A stretch of 64,000 nucleotides of DNA from Carbonatibacter sp965199245. Lineage in GTDB: Bacteria > Pseudomonadota > Alphaproteobacteria > Kiloniellales > Kiloniellaceae. The DNA is taken from NCBI GenBank assembly GCA_965199245.1, contig CBDAQP010000002.1, positions 1-64,000 on the forward strand. Reading direction: 5' to 3'. The notes beneath the pieces are model-generated. The model made no database searches, was not told the DNA's origin, and saw nothing but the letters and a program-made list of their open reading frames with translations. The stretch's first letter is position 1. Each line of letters opens with the position of its first letter. This document shows positions 51,318 through 60,988 of this stretch, one piece after another. The position numbers were made by a program, and so were the translations under genes.

Positions 51318-52928
51318 CTACTTCAGAAACATCCGGGGCAACCACAAGGCAACATCTGGCCAAAAAAAGACCACCGAGAGGCCAATCAGCTGGAGGCCAA
51401 TAAAAGGAATAATGCCCCGATAAATATGTTGCATTGTCACAGAAGGCGGCGCAACGCCTTTCATATAAAATAGGGCAAACCCAAAAGGCGGGGTGAGGAA
51501 AGAGGTCTGAAGATTCACCGCAACCAATATCGCAAACCAGTTCATCACGGTTGTTTCATGTGCCGCAGACTGCACCAGACTGGTTGCAGGTTCCAGCCCC
51601 AGATGCCCGACAAAAGCCGGGGTCAAGGACTTGATAACCGGGGCAAAGACGGGCAATACAATCAGGATAATCTCCAGAAAATCAAAGAAAAATCCCATCA
51701 AGAAAATCAGGGCCATCAACATAATCAGCAAGGCCCACGGCCCCAGCCCCAGCCATTCGATGAAGTCAACAATCAGATCTTCGCCGTAGAGATTGCGAAA
51801 AAGGGTAGAAAAGGCCATCGCCCCGGCAAAGATGAAAAAGACCATGGCCGTCGTCAGGGCTGTTCTTTCAACTACATCTTTTAAAACGCGCAGACTCAAA
51901 GTGCGATTGATCGCCGCCAACACAATCGCCCCAAAAGCTCCGACGCCTGCCGCCTCGGTTGGTGTCGCCAGCCCGCCGAAAATCGACCCCAGAACCATCA
52001 CAATCAGTGATATCGGCGGGACAAACCCGCGCAAAATACCGCCAAGCAGGCTGTTTCCCTCCCGCCTGCCAATTACAGCAGATACGATAAAAACCACCAA
52101 AAGCCCCATCAGGGGCCAGTTGACATCCGTTGAGAAATCAACAATCCCCGCAAGCGATAAGAGCACCGCCAGACCACAGCCCCCGAAAAAGAGGCGCAGA
52201 TGTCGCGGATTCGACGGTGCAAGGTCTGTGTCATCCCCCTGCACAGGCGCCTTGTTGGGGTTAAGAGCGCAGACAACAACAATATAAACCACATAAAGCA
52301 CGGACAGGATCAAGCCGGGCACAATCGCTCCCATAAAGAGACTCCCAACGGAAATAGCTAACAAATTTGCCATCAAAACCAGCATAATCGAGGGCGGAAT
52401 CAAAATACCGAGTGTTGCAGAGGCCGCAATGGCTCCTGTTGCCAGTGCGGGGTCATAGCGTCGCGCCAACATTGCCGGAAGAGCCAAAAGCGTCATCATC
52501 ACAACAGAGGCCCCAATAATCCCCGTTGTCGCCGCCAAGATCGTCCCCATCACCGCAACCGAAACCGCCAGCCCACCGGGGATCCGGCGCAACATCACCT
52601 GAAGAATCGCTAGCAAATCTTCGGCAACACGCGATTTTTCCAGCATGGTTCCCATGAAAATAAAGCAGGGGCCAGCAACAAGGATCAAATTCTGCACCGC
52701 CCCCGATGCCCCATCCCCACCCCAGAACCGTTGAACAATCTGGAAAAAAATTGGCCAGTCTAAAAAATCAAGCGCAATGGCCCCAAGGGCAAAGATCATA
52801 GCAACACCCCCCAAGGCAATCGCAACAGGCATCCCCGTAAACAGCAAAAGCGCGAGGGCCAGAAACATCCAGGCCGCCATATACTCAAACAGATGATCGT
52901 AAAAGGAGTCCCAAAGTTCCAAAAACAC
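51318..52928 (-). CDS. dctM: TRAP transporter large permease (DctM type), first system
   Basis: This 536-residue inner-membrane protein has about a dozen hydrophobic segments. It uses the sodium gradient to import an organic acid handed over by the binding protein. LLFTGMPVAIALGG and SATLGILIPPSIMLVLM are the family's characteristic loops, and ATPTEAAGVGAFGAIVLAA is the matching one in the second half. It is about 110 residues longer than the usual 426, as in one known DctM subgroup. IS630 debris lies 55 bp beyond its stop, but the C-terminus looks natural. Confidence 0.92.
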   Translation of the reverse strand: MFLELWDSFYDHLFEYMAAWMFLALALLLFTGMPVAIALGGVAMIFALGAIALDFLDWPIFFQIVQRFWGGDGASGAVQNLILVAGPCFIFMGTMLEKSRVAEDLLAILQVMLRRIPGGLAVSVAVMGTILAATTGIIGASVVMMTLLALPAMLARRYDPALATGAIAASATLGILIPPSIMLVLMANLLAISVGSLFMGAIVPGLILSVLYVVYIVVVCALNPNKAPVQGDDTDLAPSNPRHLRLFFGGCGLAVLLSLAGIVDFSTDVNWPLMGLLVVFIVSAVIGRREGNSLLGGILRGFVPPISLIVMVLGSIFGGLATPTEAAGVGAFGAIVLAAINRTLSLRVLKDVVERTALTTAMVFFIFAGAMAFSTLFRNLYGEDLIVDFIEWLGLGPWALLIMLMALIFLMGFFFDFLEIILIVLPVFAPVIKSLTPAFVGHLGLEPATSLVQSAAHETTVMNWFAILVAVNLQTSFLTPPFGFALFYMKGVAPPSVTMQHIYRGIIPFIGLQLIGLSVVFFWPDVALWLPRMFLK

Positions 52929-52975
52929 AGCAGTTGTCCTCCTTGGAAAAGCTCAGAGCCTGTCCCCGTAACAGG

Positions 52976-53638
52976 TCATTTCGCATCTTCAGAAGGTAGT
53001 TTTTCACGCTCTGCAACCCTGAAGATCGCAAGTTGCGTCTCGCAGAGGCGTCGCTGTTGTGCCGATCCGAATAAAAAAACCACCAAACGCCCCAGCGTGG
53101 CCAACAGGGCAAAGAGAGTCATCAAAAAGCCCAGCGGGATAAAAAACTTGATGAACCAACGGTTGTTCAACCCCGTCAGTGAATCCGACCCCTCGTCCTG
53201 ACTCCAGGACATGTCAAACAGAACCCAGCCATAATAAACCATAATAACAAGGAAAGGGATGCCAAGCAAAAGAAGACTCATCACCTCCAACCACGCCTGT
53301 TTGCGACGCGGCAAAAGCTCGCGAAAAACATCAACACGCACATGCGTATTGGTCAAATAGGCAAAGCCAAAGCCCATCATCATCAACACGGCATGAAAAT
53401 GCCACTCCAGATCCTGAAAAATGGTCGAGGCCGAATAACCGTAGGTCATGGTCAGTTCTGCAAACCATAAACGGGTCACATCCAGCTTGCGCGTGACAAC
53501 ATCAAATACGATGGTTGCAATCAACGGCAGGATAACCCACCCCGCAGACCGCCCTGCAAACCGAACGACTCGATCAAGAGAGGCACACAGACGCAGGACA
53601 ACATCAAACAGCATCCACAAGCTTCCTTTTGACGGCAC
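52976..53638 (-). CDS. dctQ: TRAP transporter small permease (DctQ type), first system
   Basis: This 220-residue protein has four main membrane segments (GWVILPLIATIVFDVVTR, MTYGYSASTIFQ, VMSLLLLGIPFLVIMVYYGW and FIPLGFLMTLFALLATLGRL). THVRVDVFRELLPRR is the typical DctQ cytoplasmic loop. It pairs with DctM and is needed for assembly and gating. It lies between dctP and dctM in the usual P-Q-M order. Confidence 0.88.
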   Translation of the reverse strand: MPSKGSLWMLFDVVLRLCASLDRVVRFAGRSAGWVILPLIATIVFDVVTRKLDVTRLWFAELTMTYGYSASTIFQDLEWHFHAVLMMMGFGFAYLTNTHVRVDVFRELLPRRKQAWLEVMSLLLLGIPFLVIMVYYGWVLFDMSWSQDEGSDSLTGLNNRWFIKFFIPLGFLMTLFALLATLGRLVVFLFGSAQQRRLCETQLAIFRVAEREKLPSEDAK

Positions 53639-53709
53639 AAATTGGGGACAGCGAACCGGGCGGGGGGGGCTTTGACAGCTTGCCCCCCCTAAAGCAGACG
53701 GTGCGGGCC

Positions 53710-54780
53710 TTACTTGAGGTAGCCGCGTGCGCCCCAGATTTGATATTTTTTGTGGAAGGCATCATAGCTTGCCCACAAGCGCGCCACGTCTTCGTTGCCC
53801 GCAATTTGCTCTTCCAAAACCTCCGCCCAAGCGGCGCGTAGTTTGTCCAGAATATCATCGGGCCAAGTGACATTCGTCACCCCATCGGCTTCATTGTCCA
53901 TCATGGCCTGATATTGGGCTGCCTCTCCCTCAGCAATTTGAAGCGTGACATTTGCCGTACAGGCCGTTTCAAACATGGCCTGATATTCAGGCGGCAGATC
54001 AGTCCACGCCTTCATGCCAATCAGGATTTCACTGGTCGAAGATTGTTGATGCCAGCCGGGGAAATAATTGTACTTTGCGACCTGAAAAAACCCGAGTGCC
54101 CGATCAATCGCAGGCATCATAAATTCAGTCGCATCAATCGTCCCTAGTTCGAGCGCGGGATAGATATCCCCACCCGCCAAAAGCTGCGTTGACACGCCTA
54201 ATTTCTGCATCACCAATGCACCCATGCCGGAAAACCGCATTTTCAGGCCACTGAGGTCTTCGACAGACGTGACAGGTTCACGAAACCAGCCCGATGTTTC
54301 CGGCGGAATCAGGCCACACATGAAATATTTGATATTATCCCGGGCATAGATTTCAGAAATAATTTCTTCCCCCCCGCCAAATTTTAACCAAGCGAGAAAC
54401 TCCCCAATTCCGGGACCGAAAGGCCAAGACGAGGCAAAGGCCAATGCCGGGCTTTTGCTCTGGTTTGCGCCGGGAGAACCATAGGCCGCTTCAAAGGCCC
54501 CCTGGGCAATGGGATCGTAGTAAGCATAGCCCCCGGCCAACGCACCGGGTTCAAAGACCTTGATCTTGAAATCCCCACCTGACATTTTCGCGACCTGCTC
54601 CGCAATGTTATGGGCCGTCCCTCCCACAACTGGCAACTGCGACCCAAAGGCAGAGTGCATTTTCCAGCGCACCTTCTCCCCCGCATGCACTCCACTGGCA
54701 GTTACCATAACAACAGCGAAAACACCTCCCACAAACCGGACTAGTTTTCCCCAACGCAGTTTCCTGCCAAGCTTACACAT
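53710..54780 (-). CDS. dctP: TRAP transporter substrate-binding protein (DctP type), first system
   Basis: A signal peptide (RFVGGVFAVVMVTASGVHA) exports a periplasmic protein of about 330 mature residues. The family block VEDLSGLKMRFSGMGALVMQ has the arginine that binds the substrate carboxylate. Nearby LGTIDATEFMMPAIDRALG and YNYFPGWHQQSST resemble the 2-oxo-acid binding branch (TakP-like). The substrate is therefore likely a keto or other monocarboxylic acid (inference). The ATG at 54780 has GGAGG eight bases upstream. Its leader and first codons match those of the second dctP. Confidence 0.9.
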   Translation of the reverse strand: MCKLGRKLRWGKLVRFVGGVFAVVMVTASGVHAGEKVRWKMHSAFGSQLPVVGGTAHNIAEQVAKMSGGDFKIKVFEPGALAGGYAYYDPIAQGAFEAAYGSPGANQSKSPALAFASSWPFGPGIGEFLAWLKFGGGEEIISEIYARDNIKYFMCGLIPPETSGWFREPVTSVEDLSGLKMRFSGMGALVMQKLGVSTQLLAGGDIYPALELGTIDATEFMMPAIDRALGFFQVAKYNYFPGWHQQSSTSEILIGMKAWTDLPPEYQAMFETACTANVTLQIAEGEAAQYQAMMDNEADGVTNVTWPDDILDKLRAAWAEVLEEQIAGNEDVARLWASYDAFHKKYQIWGARGYLK

Positions 54781-54870
54781 AAAACCTGCCTCCATCTCTC
54801 AAGTTGCATCAAACGAACAAGCCCTTTTAACAGAACCTTTAGAACAAGACTACTCATTGCAACCATAAAA
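54741..54870 (-). repeat. Duplicated dctP leader, copy A
   Basis: This stretch covers the first codons of dctP (MCK...KLRWG) and the untranslated leader. It shares several blocks with 57846-57975, including CCTTTAGAACAAGAC and AAGTTGCATC and the GGAGG ribosome site. This shows common descent of the two TRAP promoters. Confidence 0.6.
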
Positions 54871-54920
54871 GAGCTCTCGGCCAACCGTCAAACGGTGATA
54901 ATTACAATTCTAAACAGGAT

Positions 54921-56201
54921 TTAGCCTCCGTACACCAGATTTGGAAGAAATAGCGATATTTCAGGCACGAAGGTCACAACCCCCAGCAAAATTAGCATAA
55001 TCATAACGAACGGGAAGACACCTTTCGCCGCAATTTCCACCGGGGTATCGGATATTGATGACAAAACGAACAGGTTCAACCCCACAGGCGGCGTAAGTAA
55101 AGCCAATTCCATATTGATCGTGACAACCATTGCATAGTGGATCGGATCAATCCCGAGCGGCCCGAGGAGCGGTAGGACAAGCGGAACGGTTATCAGCATT
55201 ACCGCAATTACTTCCAAAAACATTCCAAGCAACAGCATGATGAGGTTCATCAGTAACAAAAACTGCCAGGCTTTGAGGTCATGAAGGGTCGCAAATTCGA
55301 TCAATTCATCCGCTAGACGTGCATCGGTGATCCAATGACCAAAAGAAAGTGCACCCAGAATGATGAAAAAGATCACAGCTGTCATCTTCATGGCATCGGC
55401 AATGATCCCGGGAATCTGTTGAACTGTGCACCCTTTGTAAAAGATCAAGGAGATCATAATCGCTGAGAACGCTGCCACTCCAGCTGCTTCCGTGATCGTA
55501 ACAATACCGCTATAGATCCCGCCGAGAATAATAATCGGCAACAACATGGCTGGCCCGGCCTGAAGATTGACCTTTTTTCGCTCTCCCCAATTCATCGGTT
55601 CACTGCGTGGATAGTTTTTGTAGCGTGTATAGAAAATGACCCAGGCAGCAAAAAAACCCGCCTGCAATAGGCCAGGGATGACCCCGGCGAGGAAAAGGCG
55701 TGGAACCGATTCCTCTGCAATCACCGCATAGACAATCATGGCCAATGACGGTGGAATCAGAATGCCCAGAGTTCCGGATGCACCGACAACACCCAGAGCA
55801 AAATGGCGTTCGTATTTTTTCTGAAGCATTTCCGGTACCAACAGATTGCCCATTGCCATCGCTGTTGCGACCGATGAGCCGGAAACGGCGGCAAAGATAG
55901 ATGTTGCAACTACACAAACCAGTGCCAGCCCCCCCCGGATAGCACCAACCCACGCATAGGCACAATCGACTAAAGCCTTGGCAATTCCACCTCTTTGCAT
56001 AAACTGCGCTGCGATGACAAAAAAAGGAATGGCGACCAGTGTTTCTGATTTGAGGTGATCGACAAATAATTGTGGCAAAGCAATCAGGGGTTCGCCTTCC
56101 ACCCAGAACAGTAAAAGGGAAAGCACCCCAAGTACGAGGAAAATCGGCATACCCGAGATCAGAAAAGTCAAAAATATAACAACAGCGGATAGAGGATTCA
56201 T
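54921..56201 (-). CDS. dctM: TRAP transporter large permease (DctM type), second system
   Basis: This is a 426-residue protein of standard DctM length. Landmarks are ISGMPIFLVLGVLSLLLF, GASGTLGILIPPSLAMIVYA, VTITEAAGVAAFSAIMISL and the closing LLTPPVGLNLFVLSSI. It forms the carrier with the DctQ of the second set, 12 bp upstream. It is quite different in sequence from the first DctM, so the two systems probably take different substrates despite a shared leader. Confidence 0.93.
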   Translation of the reverse strand: MNPLSAVVIFLTFLISGMPIFLVLGVLSLLLFWVEGEPLIALPQLFVDHLKSETLVAIPFFVIAAQFMQRGGIAKALVDCAYAWVGAIRGGLALVCVVATSIFAAVSGSSVATAMAMGNLLVPEMLQKKYERHFALGVVGASGTLGILIPPSLAMIVYAVIAEESVPRLFLAGVIPGLLQAGFFAAWVIFYTRYKNYPRSEPMNWGERKKVNLQAGPAMLLPIIILGGIYSGIVTITEAAGVAAFSAIMISLIFYKGCTVQQIPGIIADAMKMTAVIFFIILGALSFGHWITDARLADELIEFATLHDLKAWQFLLLMNLIMLLLGMFLEVIAVMLITVPLVLPLLGPLGIDPIHYAMVVTINMELALLTPPVGLNLFVLSSISDTPVEIAAKGVFPFVMIMLILLGVVTFVPEISLFLPNLVYGG

Positions 56202-56213
56202 GAACTCTGCCCC

Positions 56214-56738
56214 TTATTTATGAGATCCTGTAATTCCATCGTTCCTGGAATAATCTCGGGATGAATCGCTCTTAACGAGCCGGACAATCTGGATCAAATA
56301 GCGTATAGTCATCAACCCAAAGGAAATTGGCAGGACAAGGTAAAATATCCACTGCTTAAACTGAAGCGAACTGTCGGATCGAATGTCGATCATGTGAGCA
56401 AAAGCAACCACTTCAACAGCAAACCAGGAAACGGTACCACAGTATAAAAACCCGATCAGAAGAGTGAAGAAATCAATTACGCGCCGAGGAACTGCGGGAA
56501 GTTTTCGAACAAACATATCCGCACGAATATGCCGATCAGTCAAAACCAGTTGATTGCCGGAAATCAGCACTGCCGTCACGATCAGGTACATGATCACCTC
56601 AGTCCCCCAATCGGTTAAAGCTGCGGGCATCCAATAGCGTGTAAATACTTCAATGCACACCATCAGAATCGCTCCCAACGCAAGAATGCTAAAGATCGCA
56701 TCCTCAAAAGAATTCCATATTTTTTCAGACCGCGTCAT
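56214..56738 (-). CDS. dctQ: TRAP transporter small permease (DctQ type), second system
   Basis: This 174-residue protein has four membrane segments (AIFSILALGAILMVCIEVF, EVIMYLIVTAVLISGNQL, FFTLLIGFLYCGTVSWFA and IFYLVLPISFGLMTIRYL). The RHIRADMFVRKLPAVPRR loop is typical of DctQ. It lies between dctP and dctM of the second TRAP set. Confidence 0.88.
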   Translation of the reverse strand: MTRSEKIWNSFEDAIFSILALGAILMVCIEVFTRYWMPAALTDWGTEVIMYLIVTAVLISGNQLVLTDRHIRADMFVRKLPAVPRRVIDFFTLLIGFLYCGTVSWFAVEVVAFAHMIDIRSDSSLQFKQWIFYLVLPISFGLMTIRYLIQIVRLVKSDSSRDYSRNDGITGSHK

Positions 56739-56800
56739 TTCATCATCCCGAAATATGGAAGTAGTGGCGAGCCAATACGAGCCAGCCCGCCATCCGTACT

Positions 56801-57883
56801 CTAGCGAGACAGATCTTCGCGTGCCATTTCAATCAGTTGGGGGTCAATGCGAAGCTCCTTTATCAAATCATCTTGACGATTCATCAAGGTCGCACGCATC
56901 GCGGCAAGATCCTCCCTAGTGCCAACGACATGCAGCATGCCATTGGCTGCGCTTTCCTTCACAGCTTGCTCCTGACGATCGGCCGTACGGTCACGGGCCG
57001 CACCAACGGCTTCTTGCCAGGTACTCGTGATAAGAACCTGCAAATCTTCTGGCAGTTCTAGCCATTTCCGGCGCGACATGATCGGGATATATTGATAGAA
57101 TGCATGATAGTCTGAATAGGAATACCTCAAACCAGATTCCCACAGCTTTGCGGATCGAACCGCCTCATGATTAGAGGCAATGCCATCGACAGTCCCGCGT
57201 TGCAATGCCTGCGGTACATCGGCGAAAGGAATCGATACGGCCGCTGCCCCAAGCACCTCAAAGCGCGCGATATTTGAGGCCCCACCGGGGGCGCGCATCT
57301 TTAGGCCGACTAAATCAGTGAGGGGGTTTCTGACCTCCTTGTCAACAAAGAACATTGCGCCGAAGCCAAGATCAAGTGAATCGCCAATAACGACGACGCC
57401 AAGCTTGTCCATCAAACGCCGGCGAAGCTCCTGACCTGTCTTCCCATCCCAGACTTTGTATTGTTCCGTGCGCGGCAAGCCATAAAACATAGGGAGTCCG
57501 ACCATATTGAAGTCGGGAATAACAGCACCCATATACCAGTTAGCCGACACACCCATATCCAGTGCGCCCTGCGCCAGGGCCGTCAGCTCATCTTTCCCCT
57601 TGAATTTGGCAGATCCATGAAAAAGGTTAAATTTCAACCTGCCATTGCTGGCTTTTTCGATCCTATCTGTGATTTCACTTACATTGACATTCCGAATGTG
57701 GTTCGGACCAGTTTCCAGTGAGACATCAATCTCATACTCTTCCGCCATCGCCATCGTTGTCATGAACGTAAGCACCCCGACAATGGACGCCAGGCTTTTC
57801 CTCTTTCTTCCTACGGCAATACTGACCATCCTTCTCAGAAACAGGTTATTTCCCCAACGCAATTTCCCGTCAATCTTACACAT
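56801..57883 (-). CDS. dctP: TRAP transporter substrate-binding protein (DctP type), second system
   Basis: The precursor has 360 residues with a long basic N-terminus (MCKIDGKLRWGNNLFLRR) before the signal (LASIVGVLTFMTTMAMA). The carboxylate-binding Arg is expected in DLVGLKMRAPGGASNIARFE, followed by FADVPQALQRGTVDGIASNH, the classic DctP block. The protein is periplasmic and feeds the second TRAP permease. The start codons are nearly the same as in the first dctP although the mature proteins differ. Confidence 0.9.
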   Translation of the reverse strand: MCKIDGKLRWGNNLFLRRMVSIAVGRKRKSLASIVGVLTFMTTMAMAEEYEIDVSLETGPNHIRNVNVSEITDRIEKASNGRLKFNLFHGSAKFKGKDELTALAQGALDMGVSANWYMGAVIPDFNMVGLPMFYGLPRTEQYKVWDGKTGQELRRRLMDKLGVVVIGDSLDLGFGAMFFVDKEVRNPLTDLVGLKMRAPGGASNIARFEVLGAAAVSIPFADVPQALQRGTVDGIASNHEAVRSAKLWESGLRYSYSDYHAFYQYIPIMSRRKWLELPEDLQVLITSTWQEAVGAARDRTADRQEQAVKESAANGMLHVVGTREDLAAMRATLMNRQDDLIKELRIDPQLIEMAREDLSR

Positions 57884-57975
57884 AATAAGACCAGCCTCCG
57901 TCTCTTAAGTTGCATCCCCTCAAGTTGAGAAAAAACGTGCGAATAATTTTAACATAGCCTTTAGAACAAGACAAG
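57846..57975 (-). repeat. Duplicated dctP leader, copy B
   Basis: This is the counterpart of the leader at 54741-54870. The shared blocks are CCCCAACGCA, CTTACACATAA, AAGTTGCATC and CCTTTAGAACAAGAC, in the same order with small insertions. Confidence 0.6.
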
Positions 57976-58044
57976 ACTAATCTACAGGCACGCGAAGGTT
58001 ACTGTCAACTACTAAGATGCTAACCTGGATAGCACGCTATCATG

Positions 58045-59490
58045 TTATGATTGATCTGCGTAAGGGTTGTGCGTTTTTTTCAGATGAAGACGAAGAGGAA
58101 CCCCCGGCAGGTCAAAGCTTTCGCGCAAGGAGTTTTCAATAAAGCGCAGATAACCTCCGGGGAGATCATCGGGCAAGGAACAAGACAAGGCAAAGGTCGG
58201 CGGCCGCGTGCGCGCCTGTGTCATATAGCGCAACTTAATCCGCCGCCCGCCGGGGGCCGGTGGGGGGTGTCTGTCCACAAGGGCCTGAAGCCAATTATTG
58301 AGCTTCGCGGTGGGAATGCGGCTGTCCCAAATATCATAAATGTCGAAAACTGCGCTCAATAATCCGTCTAGATTGTGTCCTTTCAATGCAGAAATCGCGA
58401 CAACAGGGAGGCCTTTCCCCTGCGACAGTGACCTCTGCAAACGATCAGACAGGCTTTGTAAAACCTGCTTTTTCTGACCACAAGAATCCCATTTGTTTAC
58501 CGCAATCACCAGTGCACGCCCTTCGTTCAACACCGTGCGGGCAATGGTCAAATCCTGTTTGTCGAGGACACCATCACAATCCAGAACCAAAACAACAACC
58601 TGTGCATAGCGCAACGCGCGCAAGGAATCAGCGGCAGACATTTTTTCAATCGTCTCCACAACCCGGGCCCGTTTACGCAGGCCTGCCGTATCGACAAGAC
58701 GCAGGGGACGCCCCTGCCAATTATAATCAACAGCGATGGCATCGCGGGTAATTCCGGCCTCAGGCCCGGTCAAGAGACGATCTTCGCCCAACAATCGGTT
58801 AATCAACGTTGATTTTCCAACATTCGGACGCCCCATCACGGCCAGTTGCAACGCAGTTGTAAGAGCCGGATGACAAGCGGTGCCCTCTTCGTCCAGTTCA
58901 AGAGACAAATCACCGCCATCCTCCCCGTCATCAAAGGACGGGTTGTCCACAACAGAAACAGGGACAGACAGGAGGGGGGGGGCGTTGTCCTCTTGCCAAC
59001 GGCGATAGTGTGCACTGATCCCGTCATAAAGATCACTGGCCCCCAAACCGTGTTCCGCAGAATAGGGGACGGGCTCCCCCAGTCCAAGGCTATAGCCTTG
59101 GAGACGATTGACGTCGGCCTGACGGCCTTCGCATTTGTTAGCGACAAGCACAATCGGCGTTTTGCTCCGCCGCAACCAGCGGGCAAAGTGCTCATCCATT
59201 GGTGTAATTCCGGCCCGTGCATCAACAATCATCACAGCCAAATCGGCCTGTGCAACGGCACGCTCGGTTTGTTGGCGCATTCTGGCTTCTAGCGAATGGT
59301 CAAACGCGTCCTCAAGGCCCGCCGTATCAATCACGCGAAAACTGAGATCGAAAAGCTGGGCGTCGGCCTCTCGACGGTCGCGCGTCACACCGGGGCGATC
59401 ATCAACCAGTGCAAGACGTCGCCCCGTCAACCTGTTAAAAAGAGTGGACTTACCAACATTGGGTCGCCCAACAATCGCCACAGAATACAT
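58045..59490 (-). CDS. der: Ribosome-assembly GTPase Der (EngA)
   Basis: The protein carries two G domains in tandem. The first has GRPNVGKSTLFNRL near residue 8, DTAGLEDAF and the NKCE form of the G4 motif. The second has GRPNVGKSTLINRL, VDTAGLRKRARV and NKWD. A C-terminal KH-like domain (GRRIKLRYMTQARTRPPTFA) completes the family layout. Der helps mature the 50S subunit. The start at 59490 (MYSVAIVGRPN) is preferred to one seven codons upstream. It ends the yfgM-bamB-der run, the same order as in E. coli. Confidence 0.95.
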   Translation of the reverse strand: MYSVAIVGRPNVGKSTLFNRLTGRRLALVDDRPGVTRDRREADAQLFDLSFRVIDTAGLEDAFDHSLEARMRQQTERAVAQADLAVMIVDARAGITPMDEHFARWLRRSKTPIVLVANKCEGRQADVNRLQGYSLGLGEPVPYSAEHGLGASDLYDGISAHYRRWQEDNAPPLLSVPVSVVDNPSFDDGEDGGDLSLELDEEGTACHPALTTALQLAVMGRPNVGKSTLINRLLGEDRLLTGPEAGITRDAIAVDYNWQGRPLRLVDTAGLRKRARVVETIEKMSAADSLRALRYAQVVVLVLDCDGVLDKQDLTIARTVLNEGRALVIAVNKWDSCGQKKQVLQSLSDRLQRSLSQGKGLPVVAISALKGHNLDGLLSAVFDIYDIWDSRIPTAKLNNWLQALVDRHPPPAPGGRRIKLRYMTQARTRPPTFALSCSLPDDLPGGYLRFIENSLRESFDLPGVPLRLHLKKTHNPYADQS

Positions 59491-59514
59491 CGCTTGCGCC
59501 CCCAAATCCAACTG

Positions 59515-60984
59515 TCATTGATAGGCGATCAAATAGGCATCATTGCTGACCAGATAGAGGCTTCCCCCCACCACAACAGGGGGCAGAGCGGCTCCATCAG
59601 AGAGGCCAAAAATAAAGGGCAGGTTCGCCCCATCGACTATCTCACTCGTCCCCAATAGATCACCTGTATAGGGGGACAGAGACACCAAAAATTCCTGTGA
59701 CCCCGCGACAATCAAACGATCCCCCGCCAGAACAGGCCCATACCAGATGAGTGGATCATCACGATCACCATCGACAAAGGCGGGGAGAGACTGCGCCCAA
59801 CGTACCCGCCCATCTGAGCGTCGCACGGCAAGGATACGGGTTTCATTCGACCGGGCATCGCTGGAGAGCGCATAGAGATACTCCCCCGCCACCCAAGGTG
59901 TCTGAGTCCCGCCCACATCAATATCCCACAACCGCCGTCCCTCTGCGAGATCAAGGGCCACCATCCGCCCGGAATGGCTGATGGCAATGACACGGTCGCG
60001 ATCAATAACAGGCAATCCCCGAATATGAGACATATCCGTCAGCGGATTGCCTCGACGGCGCACGGACAGATCAAAAGACCACAGTTCTTCACCCTCGACA
60101 GCATCAAGGGCCACCAATTCCCCCGAAGAATAGGGAACGACCACAGTTCGTCCCGCAACCGCAGGACTCGCCCCGCCTAACAGCGATGCCTCCTGCTGGA
60201 CGCCAGAATGCGACCACAACCGCCGACCATCCTGCGCTGAAAGGGCGAGGGTCTGGTTATCAAGCGTCACGGCAAAAACACGTCCACCGTTGACCGTCGG
60301 GGCCGCCCGCAGGGGAGCGGGTGCGGATTGGCGCCACTGCACCGCGCCAGAGCGGGCATCCAGTGCGAAAATCTGGGCAAAGCCCGTGGTCACGAACAAT
60401 CGCCCCTGTGCATAGGCCAGCCCCCCCCCAAAGCCACCATCATCCGCAAACAGTTCACGCAAATCACGCCGCCAGTACCGACGCCCTGTATGGCGATCAA
60501 AGGCATAAACCACCGCTTCAGCATCCATGGCAAAGATCACGGGGTCAACAACAACCGGCTGGCCCAACAAGGCCCGATCATCGTTGTTGTGCGCCCCAAG
60601 ATCGCGCCGCCAGCGTTCAACAGGTTGATCCGCGAGCTGCAGGTGAAACATGGCATGTGCCGGATTGCCACCTACATGGGTCCAGACCTTGTTTTCAAAG
60701 GGGGGGGGTAAAATAATTTCTTCACCGGAAAGTTCAGGATCAGCCTGAGGCCTTTCATCCTGCGCCTGAACCGCAATACGGGTACTAGGCGGCGAAACAA
60801 GCGTCTGCTCTTCCTCGCGCCAGTTCTGATCCAATGGGGAATCACCGGGCAAACCCTCGCTGGGGAACTCTTCACCGAGAAGTTCTTCACCGATCCAGTC
60901 ATCAACCGTATCACAGCCCGCAAGAACCAGCAGGACAAGGGAAAAAATTGCTTTGCGGAACAGAATCCGAACAGAAAAAGCCAT
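59515..60984 (-). CDS. bamB: Outer-membrane assembly lipoprotein BamB (PQQ-like beta-propeller)
   Basis: A lipoprotein signal (FRKAIFSLVLLVLAGC) anchors it to the outer membrane. The mature part has an acidic linker and then about eight blades with WRRDLGA, YWRRDL, LWSHSG, LWSFDL and LWDIDVGG turns. BamB belongs to the BAM complex that inserts beta-barrel proteins, such as the autotransporter seen in this window. It is four bases downstream of yfgM. The start at 60984 is preferred over one five codons earlier because the basic signal start (MAFSVRILFRK) fits. Confidence 0.9.
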   Translation of the reverse strand: MAFSVRILFRKAIFSLVLLVLAGCDTVDDWIGEELLGEEFPSEGLPGDSPLDQNWREEEQTLVSPPSTRIAVQAQDERPQADPELSGEEIILPPPFENKVWTHVGGNPAHAMFHLQLADQPVERWRRDLGAHNNDDRALLGQPVVVDPVIFAMDAEAVVYAFDRHTGRRYWRRDLRELFADDGGFGGGLAYAQGRLFVTTGFAQIFALDARSGAVQWRQSAPAPLRAAPTVNGGRVFAVTLDNQTLALSAQDGRRLWSHSGVQQEASLLGGASPAVAGRTVVVPYSSGELVALDAVEGEELWSFDLSVRRRGNPLTDMSHIRGLPVIDRDRVIAISHSGRMVALDLAEGRRLWDIDVGGTQTPWVAGEYLYALSSDARSNETRILAVRRSDGRVRWAQSLPAFVDGDRDDPLIWYGPVLAGDRLIVAGSQEFLVSLSPYTGDLLGTSEIVDGANLPFIFGLSDGAALPPVVVGGSLYLVSNDAYLIAYQ

Positions 60985-60988
60985 GATC

